64,000 nucleotides of DNA from a candidate division WOR-3 bacterium (GTDB lineage: Bacteria > Hydrothermota > UBA3072), in the NCBI GenBank assembly GCA_039804165.1, contig JBDRZZ010000005.1, forward strand, positions 35,084-99,083, given 5' to 3'. The notes below the pieces were generated by a model. The model was not told the origin of the DNA, ran no database searches, and saw only the letters and a program-made list of their open reading frames with translations. The translations under genes and the position numbers were made by a program. Positions 28,884 through 37,382 of the stretch are shown one piece after another. The stretch's first letter is position 1; each line of letters begins with the position of its first letter.

Positions 28884-30018
28884 TTTTAATCCTCTTTATA
28901 TAGAAATTGTAATTTGCTTTAATGTCTTCCATGCAATCTCCGCCAAATTTTTCCAGAAAGGCGTCGGTTAGGATATATGCAAGAACGCTCTCTCCAATAA
29001 CTCCAGCTGCAGGAACAATGCAAGTATCAGCTCTTTCTTTTTGGGCAAAGGTTTGTTTTTTTGTAATGAGGTCTACAGAGCGGAGGGGTTGAGATAGAGT
29101 TGGAATTGGTTTCATAAATATTCTCACTATGATGTCTTCTCCATTACTCATTCCCCCTTCAATACCTCCAGCTCTATTTGTAAGTCTATAGAATCCCTTT
29201 TTCTTATCATAAAATATTTCATCATGGACTTCAGAACCAAACATTTCTGTATTTTGAATTCCTTCTCCAATTTCAACAGCTTTTACAGAAGGTATTGACA
29301 TCATTCCTCCTGCAATTTTTGTATCAAGCCTTCGATCAAAATGAGTATAACTTCCTATTCCAGGGCAAACTCCTTTTGCGATTATTTCACTTACCCCACC
29401 AAGAGAGTTTCCATTTTTTCTTGCTTCATCAATTAGTTCCATCATCTCTTTCTCTCTTTCGGGATCTCTACATCTTAGAGGAGTATTTTCTATTTCTTCA
29501 AAACTCCTTTTGTTTTCCTTTATTTTTATTTTTCCAATTGAAATGGTATGGGAATAAATTTTTACTCCAAATTCTCTTAAAAAGGTTTTAAATATTGCTC
29601 CTGCAGCTACTCTTCCAGAAGTTTCTCTTGCAGAGGCTCTTTCTAAGATGTCTCTTATATCCTCTCTATTATATTTTAAAGTTCCTGATAAGTCGGCATG
29701 TCCTGGACGAGGAGAAGTTACTTTCTCTACATTCTTTTCTCCTTCTATTCTCATTATATCTTTCCAGTTTTCAAAATCTCTATTTTGAATTAAAAAAGTT
29801 ATTGGAGAACCTATTGTTTCTCCGAATCTTATTCCAGATAAAATTTCGATTTCATCTTTTTCAATTTTCATTCTATTCCCACGTCCATATCCTTTTTGTC
29901 GCCTTGAGAGTTCTTCATTCAAAAAGTCAAGATCTATTTTTAATCCTGCCGGTAGCCCTTCTATTATTACAGTCAGACTTTTACCGTGTGATTCACCAGA
30001 GGTTAATAATCTAATCAT
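28876..30018 (-). CDS. aroC: Chorismate synthase
   Basis: 380 residues: TSGESHGKSLTVIIEGLPAG, RRQKGYGRGNRMKIE, SPRPGHADLSGTLKYN, ERASARETSGRVAAGAI, RAGGIEGGMSNGEDI and VPAAGVIGESVLAYIL. FMN-dependent elimination giving chorismate, the branch point for Trp, Phe and Tyr. ATGA overlap with aroE. Confidence 0.96.
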   Translation of the reverse strand: MIRLLTSGESHGKSLTVIIEGLPAGLKIDLDFLNEELSRRQKGYGRGNRMKIEKDEIEILSGIRFGETIGSPITFLIQNRDFENWKDIMRIEGEKNVEKVTSPRPGHADLSGTLKYNREDIRDILERASARETSGRVAAGAIFKTFLREFGVKIYSHTISIGKIKIKENKRSFEEIENTPLRCRDPEREKEMMELIDEARKNGNSLGGVSEIIAKGVCPGIGSYTHFDRRLDTKIAGGMMSIPSVKAVEIGEGIQNTEMFGSEVHDEIFYDKKKGFYRLTNRAGGIEGGMSNGEDIIVRIFMKPIPTLSQPLRSVDLITKKQTFAQKERADTCIVPAAGVIGESVLAYILTDAFLEKFGGDCMEDIKANYNFYIKRIKSV

Positions 30019-30788
30019 TTTTTGAATCCTGCAGCCTTTTTCATTACTTCTATGGGTGCTTTTTTACCTGTCCATATTGTAAAAGCACGAGCACCTTGTA
30101 AGACAAGCATTAAAGAACCATCCACTACTTTGATCCCCTTTTTTTGCTTCATTTTAAATTTATAGTTTATGTCGTAGTAAGTAGAACCTTCTTTAAGTAA
30201 ATTTAAAATTTTATCCTGTAAATCTATTGGGGTTGCGTTAAAAATTATATCCATTTCCGGAATTAGTTTTCTAACATTCTTAAGGAGAATGAACTCGGCG
30301 TTATAAATCTTGGCAAGTTTTTTAGCTTTTTCTGAAATTTTATCAGTAATAAAAAATTGGGAAGGCTCTTTTTTGTTTATTATATAAGAACAAGCATATC
30401 CTACTCCACCTGCTCCAATTAGCATAACTTTTTTATTCTTAAGATTAATTTTATAATGAGAAAGAGACTGGTTAAATCCGTAGACATCTGTATTGAATCC
30501 TTTCAGTTTCCCTTCTTTTATAAGGACAGTGTTTACAGCATCTATTGTTTTTGCTTCTTGAGAGATTTCATCAAGATATTGAATTATTTCTTTTTTATAA
30601 GGAATTGTAACATTGAAACCTCTAAAGCCAAGAGCGCGAAATCCATAAATGGCTTCTTTTAACTTTTCTTTTTTAATTGGAAAACTAAGATAAATTCCCT
30701 CAATATTAAGGGCTTTAAATGCGGCGTTATGCATATGGGGTGATAATGTTATTTTTAGAGGATAGCCTATTATTCCTGTAATTAACAA
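30015..30788 (-). CDS. aroE: Shikimate dehydrogenase (NADP+)
   Basis: 257 residues: IIGYPLKITLSPHMHNAAFKAL, FNVTIPYKKEI with the catalytic Lys, DAVNTVLI, NADP-binding LIGAGGVGYACSYII and DGSLMLVLQGARAF. TTG start: AGGAGG sits 7 nt before TTG at 30788, and no better start fits the family N-terminus. Overlaps trpF by 7 nt. Confidence 0.94.
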   Translation of the reverse strand: MLITGIIGYPLKITLSPHMHNAAFKALNIEGIYLSFPIKKEKLKEAIYGFRALGFRGFNVTIPYKKEIIQYLDEISQEAKTIDAVNTVLIKEGKLKGFNTDVYGFNQSLSHYKINLKNKKVMLIGAGGVGYACSYIINKKEPSQFFITDKISEKAKKLAKIYNAEFILLKNVRKLIPEMDIIFNATPIDLQDKILNLLKEGSTYYDINYKFKMKQKKGIKVVDGSLMLVLQGARAFTIWTGKKAPIEVMKKAAGFKK

Positions 30789-31393
30789 GTTCTCACCTCC
30801 TCAATGAATTTTTTAACTTTTTCTTTATCTTTTTTACCCTCTATTTTTTCAACTCCTGTAGATACATCAACACCATAAGGAGAAAGCATTTTTATTACAA
30901 TTTTGACATTTTCAGGGGAAAGACCTCCGGCAATTATTAGAGTTTTTTTAATTCCTCTTGCAATTTCCCAATTGAATGTTTTTCCGCTTCCTTTTCCTGG
31001 ATCGAGAATATATGCTGAGACAGAATATGGTTCCATTTTTTTTATGAGATTTTCTTTTGAATCAAAAGGAGAGATAGAGATTCGCTTTATAACTTTTCTA
31101 TTCACTTTATTACAATACTCTGGAGATTCATCACCATGTAATTGAACCACATCTAAAGGGACAAATTCCGCTATTTCGTTAACTTCTGAAAGAGGAGCAT
31201 CCATAAAAACTCCAACTACTGTAATAAATGGGGGAAGTTTTTTTACTATCTCTTTGGCCTTTTGTGGTGTGATTCTTCTTTTCGATTCTGCGAAGACAAA
31301 ACCTATTGCGTCTGCTCCAAGTTCTGAAACCATTAGGGCGTCTTCCTCGTTTGTAATTCCGCAAATTTTTAGTTTTGTTCTTCTTGTAGCCAT
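30782..31393 (-). CDS. trpF: Phosphoribosylanthranilate isomerase
   Basis: 203 residues: KLKICGITNEEDALM, GADAIGFVFAESKRRI, VVQLHGDESPEYC, IIAGGLSPENV, GVDVSTGVEKIEGKKD. Converts PRA to CdRP in Trp synthesis. Its presence as a separate gene means the HisA domain in this operon need not be a dual PriA enzyme. Overlaps tyrA by 25 nt. Confidence 0.94.
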   Translation of the reverse strand: MATRRTKLKICGITNEEDALMVSELGADAIGFVFAESKRRITPQKAKEIVKKLPPFITVVGVFMDAPLSEVNEIAEFVPLDVVQLHGDESPEYCNKVNRKVIKRISISPFDSKENLIKKMEPYSVSAYILDPGKGSGKTFNWEIARGIKKTLIIAGGLSPENVKIVIKMLSPYGVDVSTGVEKIEGKKDKEKVKKFIEEVRTC

Positions 31394-32460
31394 TTTTTTC
31401 CTTCTTCCATTACATTAATAAAATTTTTCTTTTTACCATCTTTCACTGATTTTATTACATATCTAAGAGCACTCTCTAAGTTTTTATATAATTTATTCTT
31501 AAAAGGATTGAATTTCTGGATCGCATAATATAAATAAGGATTTTCTGTGATAACGTCTTTTGTTGTCTTTAATTGAGAATTAAAAGTTGTGCTTGCCATT
31601 TCCTTTAATTCTTCATACTTATACTCTCCATTCATTAAAGCTTTCATAAATATTATGTTAATTACATGGGATAAACCAAGGATATAGGAAATTTTTTTGT
31701 CGTGTTCTTCAAGGGAAGTTTCTATAATTGATACGCTTGTATCTTTAAAGAATTTTTTTACTTTTTCATCTGCAAAATTATTTCCACAATTACAGATGCA
31801 GATTATTCTATCAGAAAGGGTGCTTACTTTTGGTCCAAACATAGGATGAATGCTTGTGTAGGCTATTTTGTGTTTAATGGCTTTTTTGATTGCAGATTTT
31901 AAAGGGCTTTTTAAACTTGCTATATCAAAGACGATCCCTTTGAAATTCAATTTGATTATCTTCTCGATAATTTCTGGCATAACTTCAAAAGGAGTGGCTA
32001 TTAAAATACAGGTTGCTTTATTAATTGCATCTTCCAAATTGTCAAAGCATTTAAAATCTTTTGATTTCCCTTTTGTATCATAAATTAGCACATGATGCCC
32101 TTGATTCGTGAAAAAGTTTGCGAACCATCTTCCCATTTCTCCAAGTCCACCAATGATTAGAATGTCTTCTTTATCTCCTGTGTATGAAGGGGATTGTAGT
32201 TTTTCCTGCTGGAGCTTAGATTCCGTTATTATATGTTGCATAATAGCCTTTACCAAATCCTTTGAAAGTTTCTCTTTTGAAGCTGCCTGAAGAGCGTTTT
32301 TTATAACCTCTTTTTCTACCTTCCAGTCCCTTAAAGGGATTCCCTTTTCTTTTTTCCTTTTTCCTATTTCTTTTGTTATTGAAAGTCTTTTTCCTATAAG
32401 TTTAATTATTTCTCTATCGACCTTTTTTACTTCTTTTCTAAGTTTTTCAATTTCTTCCAT
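31369..32460 (-). CDS. tyrA: Bifunctional chorismate mutase / prephenate dehydrogenase (T-protein)
   Basis: 363 residues. Residues 1-88 are an AroQ-type chorismate mutase (LRKEVKKVDREIIKLIGKRL, EIGKRKKEKGIPLRD). Residues about 98-360 are an NAD-binding prephenate dehydrogenase (IIGGLGEMGRWFANFF, IATPFEVMPEII, DIASLKSPLKSAI, SIHPMFGP). It is the only chorismate mutase seen, so it probably supplies prephenate for both Tyr and Phe. 2 nt after trpC. Confidence 0.92.
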   Translation of the reverse strand: MEEIEKLRKEVKKVDREIIKLIGKRLSITKEIGKRKKEKGIPLRDWKVEKEVIKNALQAASKEKLSKDLVKAIMQHIITESKLQQEKLQSPSYTGDKEDILIIGGLGEMGRWFANFFTNQGHHVLIYDTKGKSKDFKCFDNLEDAINKATCILIATPFEVMPEIIEKIIKLNFKGIVFDIASLKSPLKSAIKKAIKHKIAYTSIHPMFGPKVSTLSDRIICICNCGNNFADEKVKKFFKDTSVSIIETSLEEHDKKISYILGLSHVINIIFMKALMNGEYKYEELKEMASTTFNSQLKTTKDVITENPYLYYAIQKFNPFKNKLYKNLESALRYVIKSVKDGKKKNFINVMEEGKKWLQEEQN

Positions 32461-32462
32461 TT

Positions 32463-33242
32463 TTACCTTCCAAGAAGTTCTTTTATTTTTTCTCCAGGTT
32501 CTCTTTCCCTTAATAGTGTTTCTCCAACTAAAATTGCGTTAAATCCTGCTTCTTCTAAGATTTGGACGTCCTCTCTTTTTTTAATACCACTTTCACTCAC
32601 TGTTATATATTTCTCAGGGATAAATTTCTTTAAATTTATTGAGTTGTCAATAGATGTTTTGAATGTTTCGAGATCTCTATTGTTTATCCCTATTATCTCT
32701 GCTTCGGTAGAGAAGACTTTCTGTAGTTCTTCTTTTTTGTGGATCTCTACAAGGGGATAAAGTCCAAGGTCTTTTGCAAGTTGGATAAATTTTTTTAATT
32801 GTTCTAATTCAAGGATTCTTGCTATTAAAAGGATTGCATCAGCTCCAAGATAGGCGGATTCATATATTTGATATTCGTCTATGATGAAATCTTTTCTTAA
32901 TATAGGGAGCCCAACTCCTCCTTTTACAAGAGGTATGTCACTATCTTTGCCCCAGAAGAATTTTGCATCAGTTATAATAGATATTGCACTCGCCCCAGAA
33001 CTTTCATATTCCCTTGCTATAGCAATAGGATCAAGATTTTCCATTATTATTCCAGAAGAAGGAGACATTCTTTTTATTTCAGCAATTAGAGAAATTTTGT
33101 TTCCCTCTAAAGCTTTCTTAAAATCTCTTGTTTCTTTTGGTATTTTTTGGATAAAAGTTCTAAGAGGAATGAAACTCCTTCTTTTCTCAATTTCTACTTT
33201 TTTAAAATCGAGGATCTTTTTTAGAATATTTTTTTCTATCAT
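32463..33242 (-). CDS. trpC: Indole-3-glycerol-phosphate synthase
   Basis: 259 residues: LIAEIKRMSPSSGII, ISIITDAKFFWG, LRKDFIIDEYQIYESAYLGADAILLI, IGINNRDLETFKTSI, VSESGIKKREDV, LVGETLLRE. Ring closure of CdRP to indole-3-glycerol phosphate. ATGA overlap with trpD; not fused to trpF. Confidence 0.95.
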   Translation of the reverse strand: MIEKNILKKILDFKKVEIEKRRSFIPLRTFIQKIPKETRDFKKALEGNKISLIAEIKRMSPSSGIIMENLDPIAIAREYESSGASAISIITDAKFFWGKDSDIPLVKGGVGLPILRKDFIIDEYQIYESAYLGADAILLIARILELEQLKKFIQLAKDLGLYPLVEIHKKEELQKVFSTEAEIIGINNRDLETFKTSIDNSINLKKFIPEKYITVSESGIKKREDVQILEEAGFNAILVGETLLREREPGEKIKELLGR

Positions 33243-34249
33243 AGAGCTATCTTCTTTAATAGGTCTAATTTTCTTAATGCTTCTCCTGAATCGATGGATT
33301 CCTTTGCTTTTTCGATACCTTCCTCTAAGGAGTTTGCTTTCCCTGCAATATATATAGCTGCTCCTGCATTTAGCAAAGTAACATCTCTTTTAGGACCTTT
33401 TTCTCCTTTGAGAATACTAACTGTTATTTTTGCATTTTCTTCTGGGGTTCCTCCTTTAAGTTCTTCTAAATTTGCCCTTTTTATTCCAAAGTCTTCCGGT
33501 GTTATTGTATATTCTATTATTTCCCCCATTTTTAATTCACTTACAAAAGTTTTTCCTGTTGTTGTTATTTCATCTAAGCCATCTTCTCCATGCACAACCA
33601 TACAGTGAATTGATCCAAGATTAAGAAGAACGTTAGCAATTGTGGAGGTTAATTCTTTAGAATAAACACCCAATAGTTGTCTTTTTGCTCCTGCAGGATT
33701 TGTTAAAGGACCAAGGATATTAAATATTGTTCTAATTCCCATCTCTCTTCTTGGCCCAATTGCGTATTTCATAGCGGGATGTAAAAGAGGTGCAAATAGG
33801 AATCCAAATCCTGCTTCTTGTATACACTTTTCTACTTTTTCTGGTGGATTTTCAATATTGATTCCGAGCTCTTTTAACAAATCTGCACTTCCGCATCTAC
33901 TTGATACAGAACGATTTCCATGTTTTGCGACTTTACAATTTGCTCCTGCAGCAACAAATGCGCTTATTGTGGAGATATTGAATGTTCCTACTCCATCACC
34001 ACCTGTTCCACAGGTATCTATGAGGCATTCAATAGGAACATTTATCTTTGTTACTTTTTCTCTCATAGCTCTTACAAATCCAGTTATTTCATCAACGGTT
34101 TCTCCCTTCATCCTCATTCCGGTTATGAGCGAGGCTATTTGAGCATCTGTTGTTTCTCCGTTCATAATTGAAAGAGCCACTTTATATGCCTCTTCCTGAG
34201 TTAGATTTTCTTCTTCTACAACTTTTTTAATTGCATCTTTAATGTTCAT
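33239..34249 (-). CDS. trpD: Anthranilate phosphoribosyltransferase
   Basis: 336 residues: PRPP-binding DTCGTGGDGVGTFNIST, KHGNRSVSSRCGSADLLKELG, GFLFAPLLHPAMKYAIGPRREMGIRTIFNILGPLTNP and VHGEDGLDEI. Second step of the Trp branch. Not fused to trpG. ATGA overlaps join it to hisAIE upstream and trpC downstream, so the his and trp sections are translationally coupled. Confidence 0.96.
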   Translation of the reverse strand: MNIKDAIKKVVEEENLTQEEAYKVALSIMNGETTDAQIASLITGMRMKGETVDEITGFVRAMREKVTKINVPIECLIDTCGTGGDGVGTFNISTISAFVAAGANCKVAKHGNRSVSSRCGSADLLKELGINIENPPEKVEKCIQEAGFGFLFAPLLHPAMKYAIGPRREMGIRTIFNILGPLTNPAGAKRQLLGVYSKELTSTIANVLLNLGSIHCMVVHGEDGLDEITTTGKTFVSELKMGEIIEYTITPEDFGIKRANLEELKGGTPEENAKITVSILKGEKGPKRDVTLLNAGAAIYIAGKANSLEEGIEKAKESIDSGEALRKLDLLKKIAL

Positions 34250-35451
34250 TTTCTATACCTCCTTAATTCGCTTAAAACTTCGTCAAAAGAAATATTACTC
34301 TTTGCCAAAGCAAAGGTCGCGAGGTATAATAAATTTGCAGCCTTTAATTTAATCTCTTCTTTATCTTTTCCTTCTAAAAGTTCCTTATTTAAGTCTTCAT
34401 AGGAGACTCGGTTTTTAGGATCTCTTATCTTGTCTTTAATTATTTTATACAATTCTTTCAAATTAAAGTTCTTCTCTCCAAAACAAGTGTAAGTTTCGAG
34501 GTGACAAGCAACTCCTTTTTGTTGAACTGTGGCAAGTAGGGTATCTCTATCACAATCAGCTCTTATTTTTAGAAGCTTTTGGATGTTTCCAGAAGTTTCT
34601 CCTTTCATCCAAAGTTTTCCCCTCGAGCGAGAAAAATAGCACATATTACCTGTTTCAAAAGTTTTTCTTAAAGAATCTTTATTTGAATATGCAAGCATTA
34701 AAACTTGACCTTCATCATCTTGAGTAATTGTTGGTAAGAGGTCTGTTTTCCAATTAAGAGATTCTATAAACCCATCTTTTAAAGAAATTTTTCCTGTATA
34801 TAGAGCCATTCCAAGTTGGACATCACATCCCAAGTTAGCTAATTCTTTTATTTCTTCAATTGTGCTTACACCTCCTGCTACTGTAACTTTATTTTTTGTC
34901 TCTTTTAACAATTTCTTTACAATCTCAAGGTTTATACCTTTTAAGGTTCCTTCTTTTTCTACACAGGTAAATAAAAATTCGGAGGCAAATTCTTCTAAAT
35001 CTTTTATCGCTTTATAAAGAGAAATTCCTGTAGAGTGCTTCCAACCTCTTGTTACAATTATTTCATTTAAAGCATCTATGGCTATTATTATTTTCCCCTT
35101 ACCTACTTTTTTTTTGAGCTCTTTTAAGAAGGTCTTGTTTATCTTATCATTTTCAAAAGCCTTAGACCCAATTATAACCTTTTTTGCCCCAAGAGAAATC
35201 ATCTCTTTGGCTTTTTCTACACTTCTAATTCCACCTCCAACCCTGCATTCAGCTATTTTTAGGATATTTTTGATAATTTCTTTATTTTCTCCTTTTTCCA
35301 TCGCGGCATCAAGGTCAATCACTGCGATTTCTCCATATTTATCGAATTCTTCTGCCAATTTTAGAGGTTGGCTATGTTCCAACATTTTTTCTTTTCCTCT
35401 TCTCAGTTGGACAGCTTTTCCTTCCATTAAATCAATAGAAGCCACAATCAT
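34246..35451 (-). CDS. hisA: HisA-HisI-HisE fusion protein (HisE part degenerate)
   Basis: 401 residues. Residues 1-225 are ProFAR isomerase HisA (ASIDLMEGKAVQLRRG with Asp7, CRVGGGIRSVEKA, IAIDALN with Asp126, VAGGVST). Residues about 232-325 are phosphoribosyl-AMP cyclohydrolase HisI (VLMLAYSNKDSL, CYFSRSRGKLWMKGETSG, zinc/metal site CDRDTL with Cys300, and ACHLETYTCF with Cys316 and Cys323). Residues 332-401 resemble HisE, but the helix with the EExxE motif is missing and the usual EAADLLYH reads KAANLLYL, so pyrophosphohydrolase activity is doubtful. HisI and HisA are successive steps. I have not seen this order of fusion described. Confidence 0.88.
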   Translation of the reverse strand: MIVASIDLMEGKAVQLRRGKEKMLEHSQPLKLAEEFDKYGEIAVIDLDAAMEKGENKEIIKNILKIAECRVGGGIRSVEKAKEMISLGAKKVIIGSKAFENDKINKTFLKELKKKVGKGKIIIAIDALNEIIVTRGWKHSTGISLYKAIKDLEEFASEFLFTCVEKEGTLKGINLEIVKKLLKETKNKVTVAGGVSTIEEIKELANLGCDVQLGMALYTGKISLKDGFIESLNWKTDLLPTITQDDEGQVLMLAYSNKDSLRKTFETGNMCYFSRSRGKLWMKGETSGNIQKLLKIRADCDRDTLLATVQQKGVACHLETYTCFGEKNFNLKELYKIIKDKIRDPKNRVSYEDLNKELLEGKDKEEIKLKAANLLYLATFALAKSNISFDEVLSELRRYRK

Positions 35452-36200
35452 CTAACGGTAATCCCCCTTTCTTTTAGATATTTCTTTATATCTTTTATTT
35501 TATATTCACCATAATGAAGTAGAGATGCAAGTAAAACACTGGAAGCTTTTCCTTTTAGAATGGCAAGGGCTACTTGTTCGAGATTCCCTGCTCCTCCTGA
35601 GGCGATTACGGGAATATTCACTGCTTCTGAGACCATTTTAGTGAGTTCAAGATCATAACCTTCTTTGGTTCCATCCTTATCTATTGAATTAAGAAGAATT
35701 TCTCCTGCTCCTAATTCTTCACCTTTTTTTGCCCATTCTATTACAGATAATCCTGAGTTAAATCTACCTCCGTGAGTATATGCTATCCATTTGTTCCCTT
35801 TTCTTTTAGCGTCTATTGAAAGCACGATACATTGAGAACCAAAAATTTTAGCTCCTTCACTTATTAAGGAGGGATTTTTTATGGCACTTGTGCAGATTGA
35901 GACTTTATCTGCCCCAGCATTTAAGACTTTTCTTATATCTGAAACAGAACGGATCCCCCCTCCCACAGTTAGAGGGATAAAGACTTCTTCAGAGACCTTT
36001 TTTACAACTTCTATCAAGATTTCTCTACTTTTGTAAGATGCCCCTACATCTAAAAACATAAGTTCATCTGCTCCATCTTTGTAATAAGTTCTTGCAAGTT
36101 CAACAGGGTCTCCAACGCTATTTAGATTTTTAAATTTCACTCCTTTTACAACCTTCCCATTTTCTACATCAAGACAAGGGATGATTCTTATCGCTAACAT
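35448..36200 (-). CDS. hisF: Imidazole glycerol phosphate synthase, cyclase subunit
   Basis: 250 residues from ATG at 36200, which gives the canonical MLAIRIIPCLDVENGKVVKG start; an in-frame TTG four codons earlier is less likely. Other motifs: DPVELARTYYKDGADELMFLD, LTVGGGIRSVSDI, GADKVSICTSAI, NSIDKDGTKEGYDLEL and VIASGGAGNLEQ. With HisH it makes ImGP and AICAR. It overlaps hisH by 7 nt and hisA by ATGA. Confidence 0.94.
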   Translation of the reverse strand: MLAIRIIPCLDVENGKVVKGVKFKNLNSVGDPVELARTYYKDGADELMFLDVGASYKSREILIEVVKKVSEEVFIPLTVGGGIRSVSDIRKVLNAGADKVSICTSAIKNPSLISEGAKIFGSQCIVLSIDAKRKGNKWIAYTHGGRFNSGLSVIEWAKKGEELGAGEILLNSIDKDGTKEGYDLELTKMVSEAVNIPVIASGGAGNLEQVALAILKGKASSVLLASLLHYGEYKIKDIKKYLKERGITVR

Positions 36201-36793
36201 TTTTCTACCCAATTTCTTAGGAGTTTTAGACCCATTTCTCCACTTTTTTCAGGATGAAATTGAACTCCTATTATATTACCTTTTTCTATTATTGAAGGAT
36301 AATTCTTATAGTAATTGGTAGTAGCTACAATTATTTCAGAATCGATAGGTTCTACAAAATAACTGTGCAAAAAATAAAAATAAGTTTTATTTTTGATTCC
36401 TGTAAGGAGAGGAGAATTCTTTTTAATTTCTATTTCGTTCCATCCTATTTGAGGAACTTTACCTTTTTCAAATTTAAGACATTTCCCCTTAAAGATTCCA
36501 AAGCCTTTTGATTCTTTAGATTCCATACTTTCTTCGAAGAGAAGTTGCATACCAAGGCAGATGCCCAAAAAAGGTCTATTATTAATTAGCCAATTCTTTA
36601 TTATTTCATAAAAACCATTTTCTTTTAATTTATTTATTGCTGCTTCAAAAGCCCCAACTCCTGGAAGAACAATTTTATTAATTTCTTTTAAATCTTTTGG
36701 CTCCGTTGCTACTATAGTCTCTTTTTTTAGAAAATTAAAAGCTTTCTTTACCGAGTGGAGATTCCCTGCACCATAATCAATTATTGCTATCAT
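36194..36793 (-). CDS. hisH: Imidazole glycerol phosphate synthase, glutaminase subunit
   Basis: 199 residues: IIDYGAGNLHSVKKAF, LPGVGAFEAAI, nucleophile Cys in LGICLGMQLLFE, FLHSYFV, GVQFHPEKSGEMGLKLL. Supplies ammonia to HisF. AAGGAG lies ahead of the ATG. Overlaps hisB by 17 nt. Confidence 0.95.
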   Translation of the reverse strand: MIAIIDYGAGNLHSVKKAFNFLKKETIVATEPKDLKEINKIVLPGVGAFEAAINKLKENGFYEIIKNWLINNRPFLGICLGMQLLFEESMESKESKGFGIFKGKCLKFEKGKVPQIGWNEIEIKKNSPLLTGIKNKTYFYFLHSYFVEPIDSEIIVATTNYYKNYPSIIEKGNIIGVQFHPEKSGEMGLKLLRNWVEKC

Positions 36794-37382
36794 TTTCTAT
36801 TACTCCTTTTGTGCTCGGTATGTCTTCAATTGCTCTTTTATCCAATGAGCAAGCCATTTTCATTGCCTTTCCAAAAGCCTTAAAAATGGCTTCAATTTTG
36901 TGGTGGTCGTTTCTGCCATAAGGCATCCTTACTACAAGATTTGCCCCAAGATTTGTAGCGAATCCATAGAAGAAATCTTCGATAAGGTCTGTGTCTAAGT
37001 CTCCGCAAAATCTCCTTTTAAATTTTGCTTCAAATTGGAGATATGGTCTTCCGCTTATGTCCACAGCTACAACAGCAAGGGCCTCATCCATTGGATAAAC
37101 AAAATATCCTGCCCTATTAATTCCCCTTTTGTCTCCAAGAGCTTTTTTGAAGCTAAGACCAAGGGTAATCCCACAATCTTCTACAAGGTGATGTTGATCT
37201 ACGTTTAAATCGCCAATTGCTTTTATTTGTAAATCAAAAAGACCGTGTTTAGCGAAATTCTCCAGGGAGTGATTTAAAAATCCAATTGGAGTTTCAATCT
37301 TGTAAGTTCCGCTCCCATCAATATTTAATTCAACTTTTATCTCTGTTTCTTTTGTTTTTCTTTCAACAGATGTTTTTCTCAT
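36777..37382 (-). CDS. hisB: Imidazoleglycerol-phosphate dehydratase
   Basis: 201 residues, monofunctional (no histidinol-phosphatase domain). Metal-binding His motifs: GFLNHSLENFAKHG, DQHHLVEDCGITLG, RNDHHKIEAIFKAFGKAM. It starts 20 nt inside hisC with GAGAGG ahead. The histidinol-phosphatase needed two steps later is not in the window. Confidence 0.95.
   Translation of the reverse strand: MRKTSVERKTKETEIKVELNIDGSGTYKIETPIGFLNHSLENFAKHGLFDLQIKAIGDLNVDQHHLVEDCGITLGLSFKKALGDKRGINRAGYFVYPMDEALAVVAVDISGRPYLQFEAKFKRRFCGDLDTDLIEDFFYGFATNLGANLVVRMPYGRNDHHKIEAIFKAFGKAMKMACSLDKRAIEDIPSTKGVIENDSNN

Noticed and set aside
29595-30014. 139-residue frame opposite aroC (and a second, 29295-29591)
   Set aside because: Leu/Phe-rich antisense shadow of a well-supported chorismate synthase gene, with no ribosome site.
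32881-33357. 158-residue frame opposite trpC/trpD
   Set aside because: Antisense to two strongly identified genes and spans their junction. Composition is typical of a reverse-frame artefact.
34246-34950. HisA domain as a dual PriA (HisA/TrpF) enzyme
   Set aside because: A separate trpF gene with full motifs is in the same operon.
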